Source: Pseudoalteromonas sp. 0303
Lineage (GTDB): Bacteria > Pseudomonadota > Gammaproteobacteria > Enterobacterales > Alteromonadaceae
NCBI RefSeq assembly: GCF_013349995.1
Contig: NZ_JABVXF010000017.1
Location: 31,989 to 95,988, forward strand
Length of the DNA: 64,000 nt
Reading direction: 5' to 3'
Positions 45,907 through 54,541 of the stretch are shown here, piece after piece. Both the position numbers and the translations under genes were made by a program. The first letter of the stretch is position 1, and each line of letters starts with the position of its first letter. The notes under the pieces are model-generated. The model did not search any database, was not told the DNA's origin, and saw only the letters and a program-made list of their open reading frames with translations.

Positions 45907-46488
45907 ATGACAGAGTATGTCTTGTTATTGATTGGCACTGTGCTAGTCAACAACTTCGTTTTAGTTCAATTTTTAGGTTTATGCCCGTTTATGGGTGTAT
46001 CGGGTAAGTTAGATACCGCGATTGGTATGTCTTTAGCCACAACCTTTGTACTTACACTTGCCTCCGTGACCAGTTATCTGGTGAATCATTATATTTTGAT
46101 CCCGCTGGATATCGAATTTTTGCGTACCATGAGTTTTATTTTGGTTATCGCTGTTGTCGTGCAATTTACCGAAATGGTGGTGAGAAAAACCAGCCCGACA
46201 CTTTATCGCTTATTAGGGATTTTCTTACCACTTATCACCACTAACTGTGCTGTATTAGGTGTTGCCCTACTTAATATCAAAGAAGACCATTCATTCTTAC
46301 AATCGGCTGTGTACGGCTTTGGTGCCGCAGTGGGCTTCTCTATGGTGTTAATACTGTTTGCCGCATTACGTGAGCGTTTAGCTGCGGCTGATGTCCCTGC
46401 TCCTTTTAAGGGTGCTTCAATTGCGATGATCACCGCAGGCCTTATGTCGATGGCCTTTATGGGTTTTACAGGATTAGTGAAGTTTTAA
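45907..46488 (+). CDS. rsxA: Electron transport complex subunit RsxA (RnfA)
   Basis: 193 residues, six membrane helices, with the conserved [18 protein letters not shown] and [13 protein letters not shown]. It is the first gene of the Rsx/Rnf complex, which couples electron flow between NADH and ferredoxin-like carriers to ion movement, and reduces SoxR in E. coli. RsxA and RsxE are paralogous membrane subunits of opposite topology. rsxB starts two bases after its stop. Confidence 0.97.
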   Translation: MTEYVLLLIGTVLVNNFVLVQFLGLCPFMGVSGKLDTAIGMSLATTFVLTLASVTSYLVNHYILIPLDIEFLRTMSFILVIAVVVQFTEMVVRKTSPTLYRLLGIFLPLITTNCAVLGVALLNIKEDHSFLQSAVYGFGAAVGFSMVLILFAALRERLAAADVPAPFKGASIAMITAGLMSMAFMGFTGLVKF

Positions 46489-46489
46489 T

Positions 46490-47044
46490 ATGACCTTGTT
46501 TTATGCTTTGATAGCGTTAGGTTCATTAGCGCTAATATTTGGTTTAATTTTAGGTTTTGCCGCCGTTCGTTTTCGCGTTGAGAGCAACCCTATTGTTGAC
46601 CAAATTGATACCATTTTACCGCAAACACAGTGTGGCCAATGTGGCTACCCTGGCTGTCGTCCCTATGCAGAAGCAATTGCCAATGGTGACGAAATAAATA
46701 AGTGCCCGCCAGGCGGCGAAGCCACGGTAAAAAAACTCGCTGATTTAATGGGTGTAGAAGCAAAACCGCTGGCTGGCGGTGAGCAAGCAGATCCTGTTAA
46801 AACCGTTGCCTATATTCGTGAAGATGAATGTATTGGCTGTACCAAATGTATTCAAGCCTGCCCTGTTGATGCCATCGTTGGCGCAACCCGCCAAATGCAC
46901 ACTGTATTAATTGATGAATGTACCGGTTGTGACTTATGTGTTGAACCATGCCCTGTAGACTGTATTGATATGCTGCCTGTAAAAGAAACTAAACAAACCT
47001 GGAAATGGCAATTAAACGCAATCCCTGTGACTCAGGTAGATTAG
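46490..47044 (+). CDS. rsxB: Electron transport complex subunit RsxB (RnfB)
   Basis: 184 residues. An amino-terminal membrane helix is followed by the 4Fe-4S domain [19 protein letters not shown]. Two ferredoxin clusters follow in [16 protein letters not shown] and [16 protein letters not shown]. RsxB passes electrons inside the complex on the cytoplasmic face. The stop is nine bases before the rsxC ATG, with the rsxC ribosome site AGGAGC overlapping the stop codon. Confidence 0.97.
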   Translation: MTLFYALIALGSLALIFGLILGFAAVRFRVESNPIVDQIDTILPQTQCGQCGYPGCRPYAEAIANGDEINKCPPGGEATVKKLADLMGVEAKPLAGGEQADPVKTVAYIREDECIGCTKCIQACPVDAIVGATRQMHTVLIDECTGCDLCVEPCPVDCIDMLPVKETKQTWKWQLNAIPVTQVD

Positions 47045-47052
47045 GAGCACAG

Positions 47053-49575
47053 ATGGAAAAGTTAATAGATCAAATTAAACAAGGCAAAGTGTGGTCTATA
47101 CCTGGGGGCATTCACCCACCGGGTCAAAAACTGCAATCAACAACACAAGCCATTGCAAGACTGCCACTACCAGACAAGCTCGTTGTTTCTCTAAAACAAC
47201 ATATTGGTGCTAACGGTAAACTTATTGTTGAAAAAGGCCAGCAGGTTCTAAAAGGCCAAGCATTAACTAAACCAAGCGGTAATTGGTCAGTGCCTGTGCA
47301 CGCGCCAACATCAGGGTTGATCAGCGATATTTGCCCAATGCCCTCTGCTCACCCGTCGGCGTTGCCTGAGCTTAGCGTTATTATTGAACCTGATGGTGAA
47401 GATAACTGGTGTGAGCTTAACCCTGTAACTGATGCCAAAGCACTTTCCCATGATGAACTTGTTGATGTTATTCATCAAAGCGGTATTGCAGGTATGGGCG
47501 GCGCAGGTTTCCCAACCTATGTAAAAGCTGATACCCGTAAAGCCATTGAGTTTTTAATTGTTAATGCCGTCGAGTGTGAACCTTATATCACTGCTGATGA
47601 CATGCTAATGCGCGAACATGCCGATGGCATAATTGCCGGTATTGAATTAATGCAGCAGCTGTTAAGTCCACAGCTGACAATTATTGGTATTGAAGATAAT
47701 AAGCCCGATGCTATTGCTGCCATGGAACAAGCAGCACAACATAACGACAGCATAATAGTACAAACTGTACCAACGGTTTACCCTTCTGGCGGTGAAAAAC
47801 AGCTAATTAAACTGCTAACGGGTAAAGAAGTCCCAAGTGGTAGTATTCCTGCCGATATTGGTATGTTGGTGCAAAATGTCGGTACTTTGTTTGCGGTAAA
47901 TCAAGCCGTACATGAAGGTAAACCTCTCATAGAGCGTGTAGTAACGGTAACGGGTAACACCATTCATAAACAAGGTAATGTGTGGGCTTTACTAGGCACT
48001 GAAATTAAACATTTATTAGACTGCCAAGGCTTTTCTCCGGTTCCACAGCAACGTGTAGTTATGGGCGGTCCAATGATGGGCTTTACCTTACCAACCGTGC
48101 GTATTGGTGTGGTTAAAACGACGAACTGTATTTTAGCGCCAGATCACCAAGAGCTTGCTGAGCCGGGTGATGAAAAAGCCTGTATTCGTTGTAGTGCCTG
48201 TGCTGACGCCTGCCCTGCTTCATTGTTACCTCAGCAATTACAATGGTTTGCTAAGTCTAAAGAATACGACAAACTCAACGAGCACAATTTATTCGATTGT
48301 ATTGAATGTGGCGCCTGTGCTTATGTTTGCCCAAGCGAAATACCCTTGGTGCAGTACTATCGTGTTGCTAAAGCTGAAATCAAAGAGCAGCAAGCAGAGC
48401 AAATCAAAGCAGAGCGAGCAAAAGAGCGTTTTGAAGCACGTAAAGAGCGCTTAGAGCGCGAACAAGAAGAGCGTCAAAACCGCCATAAACGTAAGCCGGC
48501 TGCTAAGTCAGATGGCGAAAAACAAAAAGTGGCCGATGCACTCGCGCGTGTTAAATCTAAATCTGATGATAAAGACAGTAAGTCAGCTGTCGCTGCAGCT
48601 ATTGCCCGTGCGAAAGCGAAAAAGCAAGGTGCTGAGCTTGAGCCTGATAACTCTGAAGTAGCTAAAGAGCGTGCAGCACGTAAAGAACAAGCACGTAAGT
48701 ACAAAGAGCAAAAAGCACTAGAGCAAGGTGAAGAAGGCGTCGATAAAGACGATAAAAAGTCTGCTGTTGCTGCCGCTATTGCCCGCGCTAAAGCGAAAAA
48801 AGCCGCACAAGCTGCAGAAGAAAACACTTCTGCTGAGACTGACGCTGCGCCAAAAGATGACAAAAAAGCTGCTGTTGCAGCTGCAATCGCCCGTGCTAAA
48901 GCGAAAAAAGCAGCGCAAGCTACTGAACATCAGACTGAAGCTGATAGCGCACCAGTTGATGACAAAAAGGCTGCTGTTGCCGCTGCAATCGCTCGTGCTA
49001 AAGCGAAAAAAGCGGCGCAAGCTGCTGAAAACCAAACTGAAGCTGAAGAAGATAGCGCGCCTGTTGATGACAAAAAAGCTGCTGTTGCTGCTGCAATCGC
49101 TCGTGCTAAAGCGAAAAAAGCAGCACAAGCTGCTGAGAATCAAACTGAAGCTGAAGAAGATAGCGCGCCAGTTGATGACAAAAAAGTCGCTGTTGCAGCT
49201 GCCATAGCTCGAGCCAAAGCGAAAAAAGCCGCTAAAGAGCAAGCACAGAGTGACGATTCTTCACAGCAAATAAATGATTCAAATGATGAGGCTGATGCTA
49301 AGCCGCAGTCTGACGTTCCTGAATCTAGCGAAGATAAGAAAAAAGCCGCTGTTGCAGCAGCCATAGCTCGAGCCAAAGCGAAAAAAGCCGCTAAAGAGCA
49401 AGCACAGAGTGACGATTCTTCACAGCAAATAAATGATTCAAATGATGAGGCTGATGCCAAGCCGCAGTCTGATAAACCTGAGTCTAGCGAAGATAAGAAA
49501 AAAGCAGCGGTCGCTCGTGCCATTGCAAGAGCTAAAGCGAAAAAGTTACAACAAGAAGGAAACGATAAGTCATGA
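47053..49575 (+). CDS. rsxC: Electron transport complex subunit RsxC (RnfC) with expanded repeat tail
   Basis: 840 residues from the ATG at 47053, set by AGGAGC seven bases upstream. The barrel-sandwich entry, the NADH/FMN-binding GMGGAGFPTYVK and two 4Fe-4S motifs (CIRCSACADACPASL, CIECGACAYVCPSEI) occupy the first 440 residues. The remaining 400 residues are a Lys/Ala/Glu-rich helical tail with eight copies of the element AVAAAIARAKAKK, separated by acidic linkers. E. coli RsxC has about 740 residues and also carries such repeats. RsxC is the soluble NADH-side subunit; the tail's role is not settled. Its TGA overlaps the rsxD ATG. Confidence 0.96.
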   Translation: MEKLIDQIKQGKVWSIPGGIHPPGQKLQSTTQAIARLPLPDKLVVSLKQHIGANGKLIVEKGQQVLKGQALTKPSGNWSVPVHAPTSGLISDICPMPSAHPSALPELSVIIEPDGEDNWCELNPVTDAKALSHDELVDVIHQSGIAGMGGAGFPTYVKADTRKAIEFLIVNAVECEPYITADDMLMREHADGIIAGIELMQQLLSPQLTIIGIEDNKPDAIAAMEQAAQHNDSIIVQTVPTVYPSGGEKQLIKLLTGKEVPSGSIPADIGMLVQNVGTLFAVNQAVHEGKPLIERVVTVTGNTIHKQGNVWALLGTEIKHLLDCQGFSPVPQQRVVMGGPMMGFTLPTVRIGVVKTTNCILAPDHQELAEPGDEKACIRCSACADACPASLLPQQLQWFAKSKEYDKLNEHNLFDCIECGACAYVCPSEIPLVQYYRVAKAEIKEQQAEQIKAERAKERFEARKERLEREQEERQNRHKRKPAAKSDGEKQKVADALARVKSKSDDKDSKSAVAAAIARAKAKKQGAELEPDNSEVAKERAARKEQARKYKEQKALEQGEEGVDKDDKKSAVAAAIARAKAKKAAQAAEENTSAETDAAPKDDKKAAVAAAIARAKAKKAAQATEHQTEADSAPVDDKKAAVAAAIARAKAKKAAQAAENQTEAEEDSAPVDDKKAAVAAAIARAKAKKAAQAAENQTEAEEDSAPVDDKKVAVAAAIARAKAKKAAKEQAQSDDSSQQINDSNDEADAKPQSDVPESSEDKKKAAVAAAIARAKAKKAAKEQAQSDDSSQQINDSNDEADAKPQSDKPESSEDKKKAAVARAIARAKAKKLQQEGNDKS
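48529..49548 (+). repeat. Repeat array encoding the RsxC tail
   Basis: Eight copies of an AVAAAIARAKAKK coding unit, plus a worn copy at the start (VADALARVKSK), alternate with linkers rich in Asp, Glu and Gln. The last two full units, 49201-49359 and 49360-49518, are almost identical 159-base tandem repeats (53 codons), indicating recent duplication. Long open frames on the other strand and in the +1 frame here are side effects of composition. Confidence 0.9.
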
Positions 49576-50627
49576 AACTAACCATGGCGAGTTCGCCGCA
49601 TAATCATAGCCATAAATCATTAAGCCGATTAATGATGACAGTGATTGCTGCGTGTATTCCAGGCTTAATCGCGCAAGTTTTCTTTTTTGGTAGCGCTGTG
49701 TTAATTCAGCTTGTTCTCGCGCTAATTACAGTTAGCGCTTGTGAAGCTGCTGTATTACTGCTTCGTAAACGCAAAGTTTGGCCAACACTCGGTGATGGTA
49801 GTGCTTGGTTGACGGGCGTATTGCTGGCGTTGAGTATTCCGCCTTTAGCGCCTTGGTGGATTGTCGTAATTGGCTGTATGTTCGCAATTGTTATTGTAAA
49901 GCAGCTTTATGGCGGCCTTGGCTTTAATTTATTTAACCCTGCTATGGCAGCTTATGTATTACTACTTGTATCGTTTCCGGTGCAAATGACAAGCTGGTTA
50001 CCAGTTAGTGATTTACTAGCATCTCCGATCAGCTTCTCACAACAGCTGTCTGTTATTTTCAATGGTTTTACCAGCGCTGGATTTAGTGTCGATCAATTAC
50101 GTGTAGCAATTGATGGCACAACTATGGCAACGCCGCTTGATACCGTTAAAACAGATGTCGCCCATCACCTAACGGTGGCTGAGAGCATGAGCAAACCTCT
50201 TTTTAATGACTGGTTTGGTCTTGGCTGGGGCTGGGTTAACCTCGGCTTTTTAGTCGGTGGTCTTTATTTATTAAAAGCTAACATCATTAATTGGCATATC
50301 CCTGTTAGCTTTTTAGCTTCATTGGCCGTGTGCAGTGGTATTGGTTATATTGCAGCCCCGGGCACAGAGCCGGGCGTGGTATTTCACTTATTCAGTGGTG
50401 CGACCATGTTAGGGGCATTCTTTATTGCTACCGATCCAGTTTCGGCATCAACAACGAATAGAGGCCGTTTAATTTACGGCGCGTTAATTGGTCTACTTGT
50501 TTACTTAATTCGTACTTTCGGTGGTTATCCTGATGCTGTGGCATTTAGTGTATTGCTGTTAAATATGGCGGTACCTTTAATTGATTACTACACGAAACCA
50601 CGTACTTACGGCCATGGGGTGAAATAA
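49572..50627 (+). CDS. rsxD: Electron transport complex subunit RsxD (RnfD)
   Basis: 351 residues, multi-pass membrane protein. LTMASSPHNHSHKSL at the amino end, GGLGFNLFNPAMAAYVLLLVSFP, and SGATMLGAFF with the threonine expected to carry covalent FMN. It is coupled to rsxC by ATGA and to rsxG by TAATG overlaps. Confidence 0.96.
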   Translation: MKLTMASSPHNHSHKSLSRLMMTVIAACIPGLIAQVFFFGSAVLIQLVLALITVSACEAAVLLLRKRKVWPTLGDGSAWLTGVLLALSIPPLAPWWIVVIGCMFAIVIVKQLYGGLGFNLFNPAMAAYVLLLVSFPVQMTSWLPVSDLLASPISFSQQLSVIFNGFTSAGFSVDQLRVAIDGTTMATPLDTVKTDVAHHLTVAESMSKPLFNDWFGLGWGWVNLGFLVGGLYLLKANIINWHIPVSFLASLAVCSGIGYIAAPGTEPGVVFHLFSGATMLGAFFIATDPVSASTTNRGRLIYGALIGLLVYLIRTFGGYPDAVAFSVLLLNMAVPLIDYYTKPRTYGHGVK

Positions 50628-51262
50628 TGATCCTTTCCTCAATGACTAAAAACGGCGCTATTCTTACAGCATTTGCGCTCATTACCACAGGCACTGTGGC
50701 CCTGACTCATAGCCTAACTGCTGAGCGTATTGAAGAGCAAGAAAAGCAACAACTTGCAGAGCAACTTCAACAAGTACTTGATGCCCATCATTATGACAAT
50801 CAACTATACAAAGATTGTGTTGTAATCACCGATGAGCGCCTTGGCCCACGCCCAGAGCAAGTTATTTATCGCGCTTACAAAGATAATAAGCCGTATGCTC
50901 TAGTGATGCGCCATGTAACACCAAGTGGTTATAGTGGCGATATCAACTTATTAACTGCGGTTTTTGCCAATGGTGAAATAGCGGGTGTTCGTGTCACTAA
51001 ACACGAAGAAACACCGGGCCTTGGCGATAAAGTTGAGGTCAAAAAATCAGACTGGATCACCCTTTTCAAAGGCCAAAATGTACTGGGTGAAGATGATAGC
51101 CGCTGGGCTGTTAAAAAAGATGGTGGCCAATTTGATCAGTTTACTGGCGCAACCATTACACCGCGTGCCGTTGTCGGCTCAGTAAAACAAGCTGTGCTGT
51201 TTGCCCAAGCTGAATTTGATAATCTGTTTGCTGCACCAAACATCTGTCAAGGAGCCAAGTAA
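50627..51262 (+). CDS. rsxG: Electron transport complex subunit RsxG (RnfG)
   Basis: 211 residues. One amino-terminal membrane helix and a periplasmic FMN-binding domain with [10 protein letters not shown] and the flavinylation motif [12 protein letters not shown] (FMN on the second threonine by family knowledge). Its stop overlaps the rsxE start by TAATG. Confidence 0.96.
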   Translation: MILSSMTKNGAILTAFALITTGTVALTHSLTAERIEEQEKQQLAEQLQQVLDAHHYDNQLYKDCVVITDERLGPRPEQVIYRAYKDNKPYALVMRHVTPSGYSGDINLLTAVFANGEIAGVRVTKHEETPGLGDKVEVKKSDWITLFKGQNVLGEDDSRWAVKKDGGQFDQFTGATITPRAVVGSVKQAVLFAQAEFDNLFAAPNICQGAK

Positions 51263-51960
51263 TGAGCCAAGTTAAAACTTTATTTAAAGATGGCATGTGG
51301 GCCAATAACCCTGCCCTTGTGCAGTTATTAGGCTTGTGCCCGCTACTTGCCGTTACCTCTACGATTACCAATGCATTAGGCCTAGGTTTAGCAACTTTAT
51401 TGGTTCTGGTTGGTTCTAACGTCACCGTATCGGTTGTGCGTAACTGGGTACCTAAAGATATTCGTATTCCTGTTTTTGTGATGATTATCGCAGGCTTTGT
51501 AACCATCGTGCAGCTAATGATGAATGCCTATACATTTGGCCTTTATCAATCACTGGGGATTTTTATTCCACTGATTGTTACCAACTGTGCCATTATCGGT
51601 CGCGCAGAAGCATTCGCTTCTAAAAATACCGTGCCACTTTCAGCCTTTGACGGACTGATGATGGGACTTGGCTTTATGTTAGTTTTAGTGGTGCTAGGGG
51701 CAATGCGAGAGCTTATTGGTCAAGGTACGCTATTTGATGGCGCCGATTTATTATTAGGGCCATGGGCTGCTGCACTTCGAATTGAAGTATTTAGTTTTGA
51801 TAACCAATTTTTATTGGCAATTTTACCACCGGGTGCCTTTTTAGGGCTTGGTTTATTGATTGCTGCAAAAAATGTCATTGATACACAAATAAAATCTAAG
51901 CAAGTTGTTACTCCAGAAGCAGAAAAAGGCCCTAGAGCCCGAGTGACAAGTTTAACTTAA
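51262..51960 (+). CDS. rsxE: Electron transport complex subunit RsxE (RnfE)
   Basis: 232 residues, six membrane helices and paralogous to Rsx[18 protein letters not shown] and [18 protein letters not shown] are the conserved signatures. It is the last gene of the complex. nth follows 38 bases later past a small hairpin, as in E. coli where nth closes the rsx operon. Confidence 0.96.
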   Translation: MSQVKTLFKDGMWANNPALVQLLGLCPLLAVTSTITNALGLGLATLLVLVGSNVTVSVVRNWVPKDIRIPVFVMIIAGFVTIVQLMMNAYTFGLYQSLGIFIPLIVTNCAIIGRAEAFASKNTVPLSAFDGLMMGLGFMLVLVVLGAMRELIGQGTLFDGADLLLGPWAAALRIEVFSFDNQFLLAILPPGAFLGLGLLIAAKNVIDTQIKSKQVVTPEAEKGPRARVTSLT

Positions 51961-51998
51961 AGGAGAGCACGCACCGTCACTGCGTGCTTTACGCCACC
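51961..51998 (+). promoter_or_regulatory. Hairpin between rsxE and nth next to a Shine-Dalgarno sequence
   Basis: AGGAG at 51961-51965 is directly followed by the perfect 8-bp stem AGCACGCA/TGCGTGCT (51966-51973 and 51981-51988), then ten bases to the nth ATG at 51999. Unfolded, the AGGAG is 33 bases from the ATG; folded, about ten. The short TTT after the stem makes a weak terminator at best. Confidence 0.55.
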
Positions 51999-52631
51999 AT
52001 GAATAAAGAAAAGCGCTATGAGATCTTATCTCGTTTACGTGAGCAAAACCCGCACCCAGAAACAGAGCTTGAATACTCAAGCCCGTTTGAATTATTAGTT
52101 GCGGTTACCTTATCAGCACAAGCTACAGATGTGGGTGTTAATAAAGCAACCCGTAAGCTATTCCCTGTTGCTAACACGCCTCAAGCGATTCTTGATTTAG
52201 GCCTTGAAGGCCTTCGCGATTACATCAAGACCATTGGTTTGTTTAATTCTAAAGCCAATAATGTCTATAAAATGTGTGAGATTCTGGTCAATAAACATAA
52301 CTCAGAAGTACCAGAGAATCGTGAAGCGCTCGAAGCATTACCGGGGGTTGGCAGAAAGACTGCAAATGTTGTTTTAAACTGTGCATTTGGCTGGCCGACT
52401 ATTGCTGTTGATACGCATATTTTCCGCGTATCTAACCGCACTAAGTTTGCTATGGGTAAAGATGTAGTTGCTGTAGAACAAAAATTAGAAAAAGTGGTAC
52501 CTAAAGAATTTAAGGTCGATGTACACCACTGGTTAATCCTGCATGGCCGCTATGTGTGTACGGCTCGCAAACCTAAATGCGGCAGTTGTATTATCGAAGA
52601 CTTATGTGAGTTTAAAGAAAAAACGGAATAG
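51999..52631 (+). CDS. nth: Endonuclease III
   Basis: 210 residues (E. coli Nth has 211), from the ATG at 51999; a GTG five codons upstream lies in a hairpin and is unlikely. The helix-hairpin-helix LPGVGRKTANVVL contains the catalytic lysine. The catalytic Asp is in AVDTHIFRVSNR. The 4Fe-4S cluster is C-x6-C-x2-C-x5-C (CTARKPKCGSCIIEDLC). It removes oxidised pyrimidines from DNA in base excision repair. Confidence 0.96.
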   Translation: MNKEKRYEILSRLREQNPHPETELEYSSPFELLVAVTLSAQATDVGVNKATRKLFPVANTPQAILDLGLEGLRDYIKTIGLFNSKANNVYKMCEILVNKHNSEVPENREALEALPGVGRKTANVVLNCAFGWPTIAVDTHIFRVSNRTKFAMGKDVVAVEQKLEKVVPKEFKVDVHHWLILHGRYVCTARKPKCGSCIIEDLCEFKEKTE

Positions 52632-52659
52632 TTAAAGTCTTCTCTAAGCAAACAATCTA

Positions 52660-52679
52660 AAGGTGATGCTCTTCACCTT
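52660..52679. terminator. Small hairpin after nth
   Basis: AAGGTGA/TCACCTT with a 6-base loop lies 29 bases after the nth stop. There is no T-run, so it may assist the stronger hairpin next to it. Confidence 0.4.
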
Positions 52680-52709
52680 CCTCTATCACACCATAATCTC
52701 ATTTTCTAA

Positions 52710-52736
52710 ATGTGCCAAACACAGAGTTTGGCACAT
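52710..52736. terminator. Bidirectional hairpin between nth and the S10 carboxypeptidase
   Basis: The perfect 11-bp stem ATGTGCCAAAC/GTTTGGCACAT with loop ACAGA lies between convergent genes. T-rich sequence follows on the minus strand (TTTAGAAAAT). Confidence 0.65.
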
Positions 52737-52748
52737 ATAGTCTAGCCA

Positions 52749-54287
52749 TTATCGCTGGTTTTGGCTCACCTGCTTTTTAATAAATTCTCGCGTATCTCTT
52801 AACAGCGCCACTCTTGCTGGTTCGTGAACATACATCATGTGACCGCCGTGATAATAGTGATAGTCAATTTTATCAGCGTATATACCGTGTCTATTTAAGG
52901 TGTATTCAGCATCAAAAAATGGCGTGACAATATCGTAATAACCAGAGGCGACCATCACTTTCATTTGTGGATTGCTGCGAAGAACATAAGATAAATCTGG
53001 CGCTGTATTGACGTATCTTGGCTCCCAGCCTTGTCCATCAGGCGCTGTGCGCCAGCGCCAGTTATCTGATAACTCAGGATCGCCTGGGTTTAGATATTTT
53101 CTTTTCCACTGTACGTTTAAATCTGTGCGCATGTATTTCATCAGTGCCGCTTTATATGCTGGCCCTATCACTTTTGACGCGTCTTGCTTAGGAGCTGCTG
53201 TTAAATCGTCTCGTTCATCAAGCTTATAACGTCCATCAAGAAAGCCTACTGCGACGCCCTCATCACGCAATAACTCTTTAGCGAATCTAAAGGCGTTAAT
53301 GCGTAAATCAACCTGCTCAATATATTGTTTGCTTAGCCCTGTATAACGGTGCAGGCCGTCAACAATTTGCTTTCGGTCAGCTTTACTAAGGGCATTCCCC
53401 TTAAATAAGGCTGGTAGTAATTCATCAACTGCAAATTGTCGGCTCGCATCAATAAACGCTTCAAAATCTCCAGATGTGTCTACTTTTTTATGATACCAAG
53501 CGGTTGCAGCAAGTGTGGGTATGTAAGTGATATAAGAAATAATGTTGTCATCAACATAAGGGCTTGAACCTTGATAGTCTAAAGCTTGTGACACAAAAAT
53601 AATGCCATTTACATTAATCAGGTGTTTATCCATAAGCACTTTAGAAACCGCAGCAGCTCGTGTTGTCCCATAGCTCTCCCCCAATAAAAATATTGGCGCA
53701 TTCCAGCGATTTTCTTTTGTTAGCCACTGGGCAATAAAATCAGCGATAGAGGCTGCATCTTGATTTAAGCCCCAAAAGGCTTTGCTATCAGTGTCACCTA
53801 AAGCGCGCGAGTAACCTGTGCCAACAGGGTCCACAAACACCATATCAGTCACATCAAGTATCGTCTCAGGCGCATCTTTTAATTCGTAAGGAGCCATCCC
53901 TGGATGTGAAGCATCGCTTGGTACAACAACTCGTTTAGGACCATAGGCACCCATATGTAACCAATTAGACGATGAGCCCGGACCACCATTCCAGATAAAT
54001 GTGACGGGTCTGTTTTTGTTATCGCTTGCAGCTATATAATCAAACGAAAAGATAGCAGCAGTTGGCTCTTCGTTTTTGTTTAATAAATAAGTTTCACCGG
54101 CTACAGCTTTGTATTTCAGCCTTTTGTCATTAAAAGTACCTTTATGCTGGGTCACAAATTTAGTGGCTTCGGGTATCGACTTTTTACTGTTGTTTGAATT
54201 TGAGACTTCATCTGCATTAACCGCGCTTGTACAAAACGCAAACAATGTAGAGATGACTACAGTTTTGAAATTGGCAACATACGCCAT
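52749..54287 (-). CDS. S10 family serine carboxypeptidase, exported
   Basis: 512 residues. Signal peptide ending near VNADEV. Oxyanion motif WNGGPGSSS at 99-107, catalytic Ser205 in LLGESYGTTR, an Asp in MVASGYYDIVTPFF and a His in YHGGHMMYVHEPA. These enzymes remove single residues from the C-terminus of peptides at acidic or neutral pH. The ribosome site GAGGGAGAAT resembles that of the TonB-dependent receptors. Together with the S9 enzyme it points to peptide use as nutrient. Confidence 0.9.
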   Translation of the reverse strand: MAYVANFKTVVISTLFAFCTSAVNADEVSNSNNSKKSIPEATKFVTQHKGTFNDKRLKYKAVAGETYLLNKNEEPTAAIFSFDYIAASDNKNRPVTFIWNGGPGSSSNWLHMGAYGPKRVVVPSDASHPGMAPYELKDAPETILDVTDMVFVDPVGTGYSRALGDTDSKAFWGLNQDAASIADFIAQWLTKENRWNAPIFLLGESYGTTRAAAVSKVLMDKHLINVNGIIFVSQALDYQGSSPYVDDNIISYITYIPTLAATAWYHKKVDTSGDFEAFIDASRQFAVDELLPALFKGNALSKADRKQIVDGLHRYTGLSKQYIEQVDLRINAFRFAKELLRDEGVAVGFLDGRYKLDERDDLTAAPKQDASKVIGPAYKAALMKYMRTDLNVQWKRKYLNPGDPELSDNWRWRTAPDGQGWEPRYVNTAPDLSYVLRSNPQMKVMVASGYYDIVTPFFDAEYTLNRHGIYADKIDYHYYHGGHMMYVHEPARVALLRDTREFIKKQVSQNQR

Positions 54288-54541
54288 GTTTTATTCTCCC
54301 TCGCATGTTTATCTTTATTTTTATCTGTATCTGGCTTGAGTGGCTTTATCACTTATTGCCCAATTAACCGTGTACTTAAACGATTACTTTTACAGCAAGC
54401 ACATGTAATTTCAACTATCTGCGATTAACATGTGAAAAGCTTATCCTGTCTCGGTACAAAAATATCAAAGTATTAATTTCACAAGCTTCCGTCCTTTCGT
54501 TATGCTGTTGAGTAATGTGAAATTTTTTTATATGAGTTGCT

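Noticed and set aside
48474..49523. Long open frames opposite to and in the +1 frame of the rsxC repeats
   Set aside because: They arise from the repeated Ala/Lys codons of RsxC; the translations are Ser/Ala or Leu/Lys low-complexity without start signals.
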